Assembly: GCF_030272615.1 (NCBI RefSeq)
Contig: NC_081411.1
Coordinates: 45,147,517 to 45,211,516, forward strand
Direction of reading: 5' to 3'
Length of the DNA stretch: 64,000 nucleotides
Origin: Cryptomeria japonica
Lineage: Eukaryota; Streptophyta; Pinopsida; Cupressales; Cupressaceae
Shown here: positions 21,792 through 33,829 of the stretch, piece after piece
Position numbering within the stretch: position 1 is the stretch's first letter
Layout: every line of letters begins with the position of its first letter
Made by a program: the position numbers and the translations under genes
The notes under the pieces: model-generated
Seen by the model: the letters and a program-made list of their open reading frames with translations, nothing else
Told to the model about the DNA's origin: nothing
The model's database searches: none

Positions 21792-22267
21792 TGCAAGTGT
21801 CTATTGGATGAAAATTAGGAAGCTTCATCATATTATTTTTAATCAAATGAATAATTATAGTATACAAGAACTAAAAGATGGGAGTGAATTTTGCATTCTT
21901 GAACTTAGATGAAAAGTAAGATACAACATGGGTTGCGGATACAACTTTGGTATTAATATGGTTGGAAGATTCATTTCTATTAAATTTAATGTTATTTCCT
22001 AATGTTTTGAAATATTTCATGAGAAATTTCATTCCTATCAACTAGATCAAAGATGAAAAGGCTTCATATTGAAAATCTTGAAGTTAATAATTACGACATA
22101 TACACAATTGTGTGAAAGATGTGAATTCACAAAACAAATATTATCTCTAATTTTTGTGTAAATTAAATTAATTAAATACAAATATTTATATCTACCAATA
22201 AAATCAATTTCATTTTTTTTAACACCTTGTTTGCAATATAACAAATCGATCAAAGTAACTTGTGGCA

Positions 22268-23770
22268 CTGGTGCAGGAGCACCTAAGTTGTCCTCAAACC
22301 TCTATGAGGCAAATTGTGAGTCTTTTGTGTTTTGAAGGATTAAATTTTTAAATAAGGTCTTAAAAGACCATATGTGATGTAATAAAGGTCATTGAGACCA
22401 TTAGGTAGGGTCTCGAGTCTTTGAGAAGCCCTATTGGTAACAATGGTAAAATATTATCACTATAATGCACATATGTCTCAATAGGATGAATATGATGTTT
22501 AATGATATGTGAGGATATTTTAGATCTATTTGGTCATATTTAAAAGTTTTTTGAGTCATGGAATATAGAGTTTAAGTTTAAGATCATACTGTCAAAAGTT
22601 GCTCATATTGTCAACATTGTCCAAAGCAACTTTTGTTCATTTGCTAAGTAATTAGGCGGTGTTTGATAAAACAAGTTTAAAAAGAACTTATGAACATTTT
22701 AAAGGCTTGTGTTTCCTTTAAATAAGTCCATACTAGAGATATGGAGAGGTTGGATGGATGTTAATATATGAAGAAAACAAATATCAATAAGAATTATCAT
22801 CAAGTTTCTGCATTTTTTGAGTTTTTCCATACATAGTGGTCTGATCTTCTTCATATTTAATTGTGAAAAATTAATCATCGACCCTGGCAGCCCATTGGAT
22901 TTTTTTTAGGGTTGAATATACTTCATTTCTACCTTTGTTTCAATTTATTTTGTTGTGATTTGATAAAGTAATAAGGATTTTAGTAAAATCTGTCAAAATC
23001 CTTACTATGGTAACCCGAGAGGAGAAAATAATGAGTTTTGGGCCATTCCAAATTTATTAATGCAAAACCTTGTGGTGGATCGCCTTCTTTTATTTTTATT
23101 TTGTTTCTATTTTTTTTTTAGGGGCACCATGAAACATTTGGCACGTGCAAGTTGAATGCAAAAGACTGATTTTTGTGTCTCATTCTGAGAACACGATGAA
23201 TTGAGAGGGTTTGAGTGGAAAAAAATGCAAGGGTAGGGTCATCAAGATTTTATAAAGGCTTGGAGTGATGTATTGGGATGCCACACAGGTTTCTTGAAGG
23301 TTGGGATCCCCGTGAACAAAGTTATCCACAAGAGTTTATGATTTTCCACGCAAAGCTCTTAAGACTCTCTCAGACTAGTAGTGCACTGATTCCCTGCCCT
23401 TTACAAGATTGGGGGAGTAAGTAGTTGATGGGTTTGGTGGTAGAGAGGGAATATGAGAAACCCTTTACCATAATAACATTGTTTGAAGACCAAGGATTGC
23501 GTAATAAATCAAGAATTATATTGACTGTCCTTGCATAAGTATGACCGTCCTAGTTGATACCTACTTTCATTGTGAACAGTGTTATAGCAGCATGAATCTT
23601 GTATCTTCTAGGATAGTTGGGGGTAGACAACCATGTTTTATAATTTTGAGGAGGCCTTATAGGTGTGTCAAAGGTGTGTTTTTTATTTTGAGTGTCTATT
23701 ACATGTTGTTGGTGGAGATTGAAGCCTAATGGGGGTTTGGTGTTGGGTGAGAGATTGTCAAAAGGGTGTG
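22268..23770 (+). other. About 1.5 kb separating two gag remnants; possible solo LTR
   Basis: It starts with TGGTGCAGGAGCACC, close to the 5' tip of element D's LTR (TGGTGCAGGTGCACCA), and its length is near that of D's LTRs. Beyond the tip I see no clear similarity, and I found no matching target duplication at 23.7-23.9 kb. No coding region is present. Confidence 0.2.
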
Positions 23771-23778
23771 GATAGGGA

Positions 23779-24250
23779 TTAAATCTTGTAAAGTTGAGGT
23801 TCGGGTTTGAACATGTTGTTTGGCCCTAGTTGAGTATATGTCAAGGTTTGGAGATTTTTTATGGAGCATGGGTGTGTTGTTGGGGTATGGAAGCCTTGTG
23901 AGTAATTAGTGAACTTGTAAGGGGTCTTGGGAGCTAAAGAAGGGTTGACACCTAATTGAGTAGGTGAGTTGGGAGAAAGATGTCCCCTATTGGTTGAGTT
24001 TATTAGATTCTCTGCATCAAGCACAATATTGTATTGAAAATATTGAATTAATACATCTACCAATTGTTGAAAATGGACATTTAAATAACTAGGAAAGGAG
24101 AAAAACCATTGCAATACTTTTTCTTTTGAAGATCTCGGGAAAATATTTGCATGAATCTTTTGATCATAGAATAATCTATTGCATAATTTGGAAAAAAATT
24201 CACATTAGTGTGGAGGTGACGATGTCCATGATATTTCTCCAAATGAGGAA
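23779..24250 (-). pseudogene. Gypsy gag remnant, capsid region
   Basis: Reading the minus strand from about 24250, frames include EKYHGH-type sequence and then QWFFSFPSYLNVHFQQLVDV and IQYFQYNI (24114-24030). These parallel the gag core of element B (DKYRGKGDP, MEWFSQLP, LAEAFIQHFSYNI). Frameshifts separate the parts. It stops at 23779. The product would have been a capsid protein. Confidence 0.6.
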
Positions 24251-24259
24251 CATCAATTT

Positions 24260-26159
24260 CTTGTGGATGTGGGGTGCAAAGGATATCAAGGGAAAGTAGG
24301 CTACCAACTAAATATGTAGGGATAGTGAATTGTTACATTATTCATTTATTTTTGTAAAGGTTAAACATTTTACAACAAGTGGTTTATGCTGGCCTTGATG
24401 GATGAATTGGATTGTTAAGGAGGACTAGAAGGTGTAGTATGACAAGTAGGTAGAACATTATGGTATGTGTATGGAGGAGATGGCTAAGAAACAAAAGGGA
24501 GATTGGTTGAAGGTGGAATGTAAGAATATTAATTGGTAGGAGTCCCCCCACTAACATGGATGAAATTACCATTTTGTGTAGCCTTAGGCATGATGGAAAT
24601 GTGTGTGTAGGAACATTGGCTATTGATATAGGAATAGGAATAGATATCTCAACTTGGGTTGGAGGAGTGCAATGTCCAAAAACTTCAAATCAACTATCTA
24701 ACTTCATAGTGTTTTGATTCACTACGTAAGCTATATTGGTGTATAGAAAATCCACACCATGTTCATCATTAATGATGTTACTATAGGAAGGAAGCTGATA
24801 TAGTTGTGGACATATCAGACACAATTACATATTTTCATCAAATGCATTCCTTCCACAAAAAATTCATATAGAAATTGTCCAACACAAACCATTGGAAATT
24901 GTGCTAATATGAAACTTAACATTAAATTAGGAAATTGACTAGTATAAAATTATTTTTTTGCATTGTTTTATGAAATTTGTTTTTTTCCCATTTGTTGGAG
25001 GTTAAAATTTGGGCGCAATTCAAATGGTTGATATTTTAGGAAATTGTACTGGATATTAAACATCTATAGAAAAAATATAATCTAGATATATAGATTGATA
25101 TGTTACAATTTGAAAAATAACAAGACATTTGATATTTTGGTAGTTAGTTTGTCAAATAATATTTTAAAATGAGTAAAATTTAATTATTTTTATGTTAAAA
25201 ATACTACTAAAAATAAATTAAAAATGTCAAATGAGAACAACTCAGAAGTCTAACCCTTTAGGTCATTATCGAAAGGTATTGCAAAGTAAAAAGAACAAAT
25301 AAGGGACTAAAGAATGTGTTTGTTACATAACATGTCTATGTTATCAAAACAAAATCACATTATCTGTTACTTTTTATTATTTAAAAAATGTGATCAAGTT
25401 GCAAAACATAAAACATAATCATTTTCTTGATTCAATTTTATGCTCGTAGTGTTTTCGAAATTACGATTATTGTAGTTGTAGTTGAATAGGAAATGGAATT
25501 TATTATGAAACTATTCATAAAAAAAATTATGTCTTCAAATCTAGCTCTCTATGAAATCTTATTTATTATAAAATTGAAAGATAAGAAATAAATTTTGTTT
25601 TCTTAACGAATCATCAATAGAACTCTTTGTGTTAATGCTCACCTTTAGAAGCTTTTCTTTAACTTCAATTTTTGATGCACAAACAAATTTGTTGTTAATT
25701 ATGATTTTTCCCATTATTTAAAAATTATATTTTTCATATAAATTATTAATCTAATGTAATTAATTACAAATAGTAATATATAAATTTATTTTGTCTTATA
25801 TCTACATCTACCTACAACTTTTAAATATATAATATTTATTATTATTCAAATTATGAAAAATATTTTTCATACCATTTCCACAAACGGCCATCACCAATAG
25901 CAACATTCCATTGATGACAATATTACGGGAATGAAGTTCATCAAGTGGTACATATCTTAAAGACACTTTCATGTTTCTATCAGAGTCATTTCCTCCCCAA
26001 CACGGCAACGTTAGATACAGTGGTATTCTAAAGTGTGGTCATATATAGAGCCTTGGAAAACCACTTATAAATGTAAAGCAATTGGGAAAATGTGCTGAAT
26101 ATAAAACTCTGATGGCAAAAACGAGATTACAGATATGCATGACATTTACAACGGAATTT
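24260..26159. other. AT-rich region, no gene seen
   Basis: No conserved domain, LTR boundary or tandem repeat is seen in this 1.9 kb. Confidence 0.4.
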
Positions 26160-26745
26160 AACATGCAACGACTTGGAAAATGACAGCGATTCAACGAATA
26201 AAAGTGTACATATTCATTTTCGCTTCCTTTAATTTAAATGAATAAATTGATGCAACGATGAACCAACAAAGACTTGGTAAAAAGCAGTATAATTTAGAAT
26301 CGCTCAGCACAGAGACAACCAGTATATTGAGTGCATGGGCATTTATATGCAAAATACACAATTAAAAGATGTAAATAAAATAGCAATAACATAAATTTCC
26401 ATGTTTATTTAGCATCGTCATGGAAAATACTATACAGTTGATGCATTGGAGTTAATATATTGATCATATTTCTGACCTATTTAGATGGTTTATATGAAAT
26501 CACATAAGCGATAGATGATTTCAGATAAATCACTAAACAAGTCGAAACTTAAAATATTCCATTCCCCATATACATAGAGAAACCTTAACTGCAGCGTACC
26601 AACTGTTTGGAGAAAACACTATAATATGCATCCAAACATACACAATAGAGCAACAGACAATATGGAAGTCTGTATAGCCATTTATTGCTTAGAATATGCT
26701 ATATATAAAGCAAGTAATAGTGCGTGCGCTAAGGCTACTTGTTTT

Positions 26746-26991
26746 TCACTTTGCGGGTGGAGGAAATGGAATGAAGGGAAAAGGGCGGGGAGAAGACGGA
26801 GTGCGTGGGAAGGTGAAAAAAGGAGGACGAGAAGCAGACGGAGTGCCTGGGAGGGTGAAAAAAGGAGGACGAGAGGGAGGAGCCTGTAAAAGATGACGGT
26901 TTTTCTGTATATCTCTCGCACACACACAGGCGCTGAACTCCATCACCAACAAAACAGTAGCCAACACTAAAAAAGCCCGGCGAGAAAACAT
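26746..26991 (-). CDS. Small secreted proline-rich protein, copy 2 (81 aa)
   Basis: The ATG at 26989-26991 starts MFSRRAFLVLATVLLVMEFS. A typical signal peptide is predicted, with cleavage after ACVCA (about residue 25). The mature part RDIQKNRHLLQAPPSRPP leads into two proline/phenylalanine repeats (PPFFTLPGTPSAS, PPFFTFPRTPSS) and the C-terminus PFPFIPFPPPAK, then TAA. It has no membrane anchor and few cysteines. A TATA box lies about 85-90 bp upstream and a G-box about 400 bp upstream. Compared with copy 1, both indels are multiples of three and leader hydrophobicity is conserved, which argues for past selection on the protein. This is the best candidate for an intact host gene here. I do not recognise the family; an apoplastic proline-rich protein or peptide precursor is plausible. 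Confidence 0.65.
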   Translation of the reverse strand: MFSRRAFLVLATVLLVMEFSACVCARDIQKNRHLLQAPPSRPPFFTLPGTPSASRPPFFTFPRTPSSPRPFPFIPFPPPAK

Positions 26992-27074
26992 TTTAACTGC
27001 AACTAAAACAAATTACAGAATCGTCAAAACCAGACTGTCTTGCTTTGGAGAAAATGTATGAGAGGTAGGTCTCA

Positions 27075-27080
27075 TATATA
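27075..27080 (-). promoter_or_regulatory. TATA box of secreted-protein gene copy 2
   Basis: The minus strand reads GGCTATTATATATGAGACC, conserved with copy 1, about 85 bp upstream of the ATG. Confidence 0.65.
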
Positions 27081-27395
27081 ATAGCCTAAAAAGTGGAAAC
27101 CTTTAATTTCTGCCAACTCATTTGCACTAATGAATAGAATGGCCGTCGGCTCACATGACAAATCTGTCCGGATTCCTTATGGAATAAAAATGTATATTGT
27201 CAGGCTCGTACGATGCAAATTTGGCGATTTTACCTTAACCAGCTTCGAGAGCCATGGAACATGAAATAGTCCTTGTCATTAAAATTGAAGTTAGTATGAG
27301 TAAGTGTGATTGATAGAGGAGAGGTCGCTGTCTTTGACAATGCTCGTCGATCATGTAAGACGTGCATTTAGATTACTCAGAGCGCCCTTTAACAC

Positions 27396-27401
27396 CACGT
27401 G
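27396..27401. promoter_or_regulatory. G-box (CACGTG) upstream of secreted-protein gene copy 2
   Basis: CACGTG occurs in CCACGTGACAG about 320 bp upstream of the TATA box. Copy 1 has CCGCATGGCAG at the matching place, so the box is absent there. Plant G-boxes bind bZIP and bHLH factors; use here is inference. Confidence 0.35.
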
Positions 27402-28403
27402 ACAGTTTTTATTCGCCCGTATATGTCATGAAACTAAATGTACGTAGTTTGCCGAAAGATATTAAGTTCTCTCAATCGAAGTAATTTGATTTCGACTTGC
27501 TACCTATATTCCTTTCGGCTATATCAAAAATATGATTTCGACATGCTACCTATCTTCTTTCCGGCTATTCTTTCCGTAGCTTTCATTCTTGTAAAAATTA
27601 TTTCGACTTGTTTTCACACCAAGCGTTGTAAGTGAATTATTTAGATTTGATTTTCACAGAAATGATTCAACTAATTAGTCTTCGGAACTGCATATAAAGC
27701 ACCTAAAGTTCTTCTTGTTTTTTAATTTTTTAATTTTTTTTGATATATTATCTATTTATTTTAATCGAGATAAAAATAGTACAATATTCAAGTACAAAGT
27801 TTAATAAGACAAAGTCCAAAGAAAATATTAAGTTTAATCAAAGCTTACGAAGCTACTATGATTCAAAAAGAAGAGTATATTTATCATCTATTTTTTCCAA
27901 ACATTAGCAATGCTGACATAATCATTCGAGTCATAGCTAGTGAGTACATTCTTTTTCAAGAGGGTTTGTCCACGAGCTACCTAGGTTTTTTCATGAAACT
28001 AGATGTACAATGTTTAGCAAAAGATATTAAGGTTTTTCTATCGAAGTAATATGATTTTGACTTGCGACCTATTTTCCTTTCAGCTATATCAAAAATATGA
28101 ATTTCAACTTGTTACTTTTTTTTTTCAACTACTTTTCTTGGTAGCTTTAATTCTCGCAAATGTTTTATTAAATATTAAAAAAGTGATTTCAAGGTGTTTC
28201 TTCCTTGAGAGTTGGTAACTGAAGGATTTAGATTTAAATGACTAATTAGTATTTCACAAAAAATATTTTCCCGTATTAGTCTTCCCAAACTCATCTAAAG
28301 CACCCAAAGTTTTTGTTAATTTTTTAGTAAATATTATTTTACTTTCATTAACATAAAAAGATACGATATTGAAGAAAAAGGTTGGGGGGGGAGGGTGGGT
28401 GGG

Positions 28404-31400
28404 TGGTAGAGATGCTCATGTATAGAGTTTAACTAGAAAATGTTCAAATAAAGACTATTCCAAAAGGAGGGGGATATTTATGATCCAGTTTTCCCCAAAA
28501 AATAGCAATGCTAACAATTGACAAACCCACCTCCTCTCCTACAAATAGTGGAATAGGGAACCTACTCCTAAGAACTATTAGCTTTAATTGTACATTGAAA
28601 ACTAGCTACATCCAAGTTTATGGATACATTAAAGAAAAGATGATTATAAAGGACTCTAGCAATAGTTTAGTGGGTACTCCACAAATAATCTTATAGCTCC
28701 TAGATGAGAAAAACCAAATGCATATTTAGGAGTTTGTATTTGGATCCACATAAGAACATTGGAACATACTATGGCTTTATGGCGAAAATACAAAGTTGTA
28801 TGTCACACTTTTTCCAAGATATTAAATGCACCAAGCAAAGTTGGCTAATTTATCTACCATAATTGTGGACCACATGCATTGGAATTTGTGATGCCAAGCC
28901 ACATCAAAGGAATAAAGTTACAACTATAGATTAAGTTAATTCAACATAGAAAAATGGGGGGATAGGCACTAATAACCTTAACAAGGTCTATAATTATGAA
29001 AAAGTATGTTTAGGTAGTATTGTTCCCAAACCTTTAACCAAGGTTTAATAATTATAAATGCTACTTTGTGAAGCGTCTAGGCATTGGAGCAATTAGGATA
29101 CATTTATCTATTTACTTTTAATTAGGTCCTTTATTACTTTTTCAATTAAGCTAAACTGAGGTGCTTTTTATTATTTTGAGTTTGTTTTTCTATTGTAGTT
29201 GAGCTTAATTTAGCTCCTACTTTTCATTACTCTAATTCTCATAATTTTAGCATTAAAGTTTTGTACCTAAGACATCTCTTTCTCTCTATAAAATTCATTC
29301 CTTGATTAACTGTAATTGTATCTCCAATATTGTTTTGCACAATAACAAAATTTCTCTAGTTTTTATAGAACCTATTAGTTTTGATTGATCAATTTTATGT
29401 GAAAGGTGTTTTCTTGTAGATGAATCTTGGCTCTTGTAGTTGATCATCAACTCCCACACGGTATCAAAGAAAACCTGTCAAGCTCCTGTCCATATGCTTG
29501 AGGGATCCACCTTGGACTAATTTTTCTATGTGGTAGAGATGCACATGTATAGAGTTTAACTAGAAAATGTTCAAATAAAGACTATTCCAAAATGAGGGGG
29601 ATATTTATCATCTACTTTTCCCCGAAAAATAGCAATGCTAACAATTCACAAATCCATCTTCTCTCCTACAAATAGTGGAATAGCGAACCTACTCCTAAGA
29701 ACTACTAGCTTTAATTGTACATTGAAAACTAGCTACATCCATGTTTTTGGATACATTAAAGAAAAGATGATTATAAAGGACTCTAGCAATAGTTTAGTGG
29801 GCACTCCCCAGATAATCTTATAGCTCCTAGATGAGAAAAACCAAATGCATATTTAGGAGTTTGCATTTGGATCCACATAAGAACATTGGAACATACTATG
29901 GCTTTTCGACGAAAATACAAAGTTGCATGTCACACTTTTTCCAAGATATTAAATGCACCAAGCAAAGTTGGCTAATTTATCTACCATAATTGTAGACCAA
30001 ATGCATTGGAATTTGTGATGCCAAGCCACAACAAAGGAATAAAGTTACAACTATAGATTAAGTTAATTCAACATAGGAAAATGTGGGGAAAGACACTAAT
30101 AACCTTAACAAGGTCTATAATTATGAAAAAGTATGTTTAGGTAGTACCATTCCTAAACCTTTAACCAAGGTTTAATAATTCTAAATGCTACTTTGTGAAG
30201 CATCTAGGCATTGGAGCAATTAGGATACATTTATCTAATTACTTTTAATTAGGTCCTTTATTACTTTTTCAATTAAGCTAAACTTAGGTGCTTTTTTTTA
30301 TTTTGAGTTTGCTTTTCTATTGTAGTTGAGTTTAATTTAGCTCCTACTTTTCATTGCTCTAATTCTCATAATTTTAGCATTAGAGTTTTGTACCTAAGAT
30401 ATCTCTTTCTCTCTATAAAATTCATTCCTTGATTAATTGTAATTGTATCCCCAATATTGTTTTGTGCAATAACATAATTTCTCTAGTTGTGATAGAACAT
30501 ACTATTTTTTCTTGATCTCTTTTGTGTGAATGGTGTTTTCTTGTAGATGAATCTTGGCTCTTGTAGTTGATCATCAACTCCCACATGGTATCAAAGAAAA
30601 CTTGTCAAGTTCCTATCCATATGCTTGAGGGATCCACCTTGGGCTGATTTTTCTATGTGGTAGAGATGCACATGTATAGAGGTTAACTAGAAAAAGTTCA
30701 AATAAAGACTATTGAAAAAGGAGGGTGATATTTATCATCTACTTTTCCCTAAAAAATGGCAATGATAACAATTGTCAAACCCACCTCCTCTCCTACAAAT
30801 AGTGGAATAGGGAACCTACTCCTAAGAACTACTAGCTTTAATTGCACATTGCAAACTAGCTACATCAATGTTTATAGATACATTAAAGAAAAGATGATTA
30901 TAAAGGACTCTAGCAATAGTTTAGTGGGTACTCCCCAAATAATCTTATAGCTCCTAGATGAAAAAAACCAAATGCATATTTAGGAGTTTGCATTTGGATC
31001 CACATAAGCACATTGGAACATACTATGGTTTTATGGTGAAAATACAAAGTTGCATGTCACACTTTTTCCAAGATATTAAATGCACCAAGAAAAGTTGGTT
31101 AATTTATCTACCATAATTGTAGACCATATACATTGGAATTTGTGATGCCAAGCCACATCAAAGGAATAAAGTTACAACTATAGATTAAGTTAATTCAACA
31201 TAGGAAAATGGGGGGAAAGGCACTAATAACCTTAACAAGGTCTATAATTATGAAAAAGTATGTTTAGGTAGTACTGTTACCAAACCTTTAACCAAGGTTT
31301 AATAATTCTAAATGGTACTTTGTGAAGCATCTAGGCATTGGAGCAATTAGGATACATTTATCTAATTAATTTTAATTAGGTCCTTTATTACTTTTTCAAT

Positions 31401-31784
31401 TAAGCTAAACTTAGGTGCTTTTTGTTATTTTGAGTTTGTTTTTCTATTGTAGTTGAGCTTAATTTATCTCCTACTTTTCATTGCTCTAATTCTCATAATT
31501 TTAGCATTAGAGTTTTGTACCTAAGACATCTCTTTCTCTCTATAAAATTCATTCCTTGATTAATTGTAATTGTATCCCCAATATTGTTTTGTGCAATAAC
31601 AAAATTTCTCTAGTTGTTATAGAACATATTATTTTTGCTTGATCTCTTTTGTGTGAAAGGTGTTTCCTTGTAGATGAATCTTGGCTCTTGTAGTTGATCA
31701 TAAACTCCCACATGGTATCAAAGAAAACTTGTCAAGTTCCTGTCCATATGCTTGAGGGATCCACCTTGGGCTGATTTTTCTATA
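28404..31784 (+). repeat. Tandem triplication of a 1,127-bp block containing LTR and PBS
   Basis: Units begin at 28404, 29531 and 30658 (TGGTAGAGATG...), so the period is exactly 1,127 bp both times. Each unit has about 350 bp of flank with a 62-64 codon open frame (28508, 29635, 30756), an LTR (28757-29458, 29884-30585, 31011-31712), a PBS (TGGTATCAAAG in units 2 and 3) and about 70 bp of leader. The short open frames end identically but match no family, and I do not call them genes. Copy 1 of the segment has a single equivalent block. Unequal crossing-over is the simplest origin. Confidence 0.85.
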
Positions 31785-32605
31785 CACATTGGGCTCTAAC
31801 CGAGCCTGCTTTCTCTCTTGAATTTTTTTACTTTTTTGGAAACTTACTATTTTAGAATGTTCACAGTTCTGTAAATATTATATTTTTGGAAACATTTTAA
31901 TTTTGAAAAGTTCTATTTTAAAAAAAAAAAATATTTTTAGAAAGTTTCTATTTTCTAAAAGTTTCTATTTTCTAAAACCTGTTTATCCTTCTAAGTTGTA
32001 ATTGCTATGTAGTTGGGTTTTTGGTCATAACTTGGTCATAGGAAGTCAAAATTGTGAAAAAAATATATCATTAAAAATCTAGTTCTAGCATTGATCCAAA
32101 TCTGTTGGTGTTTTTACCAAATTCTACTCCCATTTTCCATACCAGTCTACCAAATCTATTCTTCAATTTTGCAGTTACTAGGCCATAGATAATCCAAGCT
32201 TTTTTTTTCAAACACTGGACATTATTGGAAAGCTCATTTAGTGATCAATTCAAATTTACAACTATTTTTTTCCTTATTTTTCTCTAGCTATCTATTATTC
32301 ATAATATTTTGTTTTCACTATCTAGTTAATTATTTGGATGTTTTGCAACTTGGGATGGATTTGTTTGTTGGAGAGGGTTGTATTTGATATGATTTTCATG
32401 TTTTGAGATTCTTGGTGTATGATTATTTATTTGAAGAAGTATCATGGGTTTTCTATTCATCTTTCAATTGTCCACCTAGCAAAGGTCAAGTGGCTAGATA
32501 TGTTACCTTATTTATATGGACTCATAACTAAACCATTGACTCCAAGAGGTAAATCAACTTAGGGTAATGCCATAGGCCATATTTTAGTAATGATTTCTTC
32601 TAGGG
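31785..32605 (+). other. Leader-like sequence paralogous to 19265-20150
   Basis: It includes short direct repeats of TTTCTATTTTCTAAAA near 31945-31977. No protein domain is seen. Confidence 0.5.
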
Positions 32606-33185
32606 TTCAAATAATCGGAAGACAACTGAGAGGGTGGTAGGGGGTGAATCAATTGTCATAGATTACCAGAACATTTGGCAATTCAAACTTTAATAGCGGA
32701 ACCCAAAAGATTAATATCAGAATTCTTAAACCAAATACTAGAATAGCAATTAAACCAATTAAGAATAAACAATAATCAGAGAATAAATACCATCCATATG
32801 ACACCAAGATTTATACGTGAAAAACCTGATAAAGGGAAAAACCACGGTGGGAAGCCTACCCATAGTCAGATAATACTTCTTCAGTAAGTATGTGAATTAC
32901 AATTGAGGATCCTGCACTTGCAGGAAGGCCAATATCCTAGAGCACACTGCTCATCACAAAAGGATTTTCACTAACTACATAGAAATGCAAACTACAATCT
33001 GGTGAAGTGTTTGAACTGCAAAGATAACATCTCCTATGCCTGAGTATAATTTTGGTTAAGCTCAATATCGGAGGACTAAATCCTCTTACATAAACCCAAT
33101 TCGGTCTCCAATGTTCAAGGATGGATAATGCAAAATCATTACCAGATCTGGTTTGGAGAATACAACTAGTACATAGACAAAAGGT
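32606..33185 (-). repeat. Left inverted arm: Copia LTR fragment in minus orientation
   Basis: Its reverse complement matches 36990-37588 over about 580 bp, including the GATTCACC...CTC tract near the LTR end, ACGTATAAATCTTGGTGTCAT, and the stretch around GGTAGGCTTCCCACC. The arm meets the Copia pol frame near 33190, where gag and protease should be. Confidence 0.75.
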
Positions 33186-33197
33186 AATATATTTCAT

Positions 33198-33827
33198 TTG
33201 AACTCTATTGAGAAGACATGTTTGATTACACAAATTGATGAGAGTTGGCTATGGCATAAAAGACCGTGTCATGTGAATTTTGATTGCATTGTGAAGATTA
33301 GTTCAACTAAGGCAGTTAGGGATATACCTAAGATTATGAAGCCCTATAATCCGGTATGTAAAGAATGTCAAATGGGTAAAGAGGTCAGAACCTCTTTTAG
33401 GAGTATACAAGATAAATCTAATGATGTTCTTGATCTTATTCATAGTAATTTGTGTGACCCTGCTAGAGTTAAATGTTTTCAAGGTGATAGATATTTCATG
33501 CTAATCATTGATGATTATTTAAGAATGATGTGGGTTATTTTTCTAAAGGAAAAATCTAAGGAATTTGAAAAGGTTAAAATCTTTAAGGCTAAAGTGGAAA
33601 CTAAGACAGTATTAAATATTAAATGTTTGATGTCAAATCATGGTGGAGAATTCACATCCAATGAGTTTAATAACTTTTGTGAGAAGCATGGTATAAGAAG
33701 ACAATTTTCTGCTCCCCGGACACCTTCGCAGAATGTAGTTGTGGAATGGAAGAACAAAACTATCTTGGATGCTACTAGAAAAATGATGATGGAAGTTAGT
33801 CGACCTCATATATCTACTAGAGAGAAG
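33198..33827 (+). pseudogene. Copia integrase (pre-integrase finger and core), catalytically altered
   Basis: The frame opens in the gag-pre-integrase zinc finger, with LWHKRPCHVNF and NPVCKECQMGK (H-H-C-C). The integrase core follows. The usual LIHTD-type first aspartate reads LIHSN (about 33437). The second reads MSNHGGEF instead of S-D-x-GGEF. The glutamate is retained in VVVEWKNKTI. IDDYLRMMWVIFLKEKS lies between. Both aspartate losses are Asp to Asn. The frame ends at a TAG (33828), and a frameshift carries the rest into another frame. Gag and protease are absent upstream, replaced by the inverted LTR arm. Confidence 0.85.
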
Positions 33828-33829
33828 TA

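Larger units (their letters stand above)
26160..32605. repeat. Segmental duplication, copy 2
   Basis: Collinear paralog of 16613-20150, enlarged by tandem triplication of 28404-31784. Homology to copy 1 ends at 32605, where the inverted-LTR Copia structure begins. At 26180 the sequence is uninterrupted where copy 1 carries element A, so it preserves the empty site. Confidence 0.8.

Noticed and set aside
26626-26896. Basic Gly/Arg/Lys-rich plus-strand ORFs (also 17118-17336)
   Set aside because: Opposite-strand shadows of the proline-rich secreted protein; the minus frame has signal peptide, TATA and stop.
28508-30950. Three conserved 62-64 codon ORFs in the tandem units
   Set aside because: Similarity is explained by recent triplication; copy 1 at 18.3 kb lacks the frame and no family is recognised.
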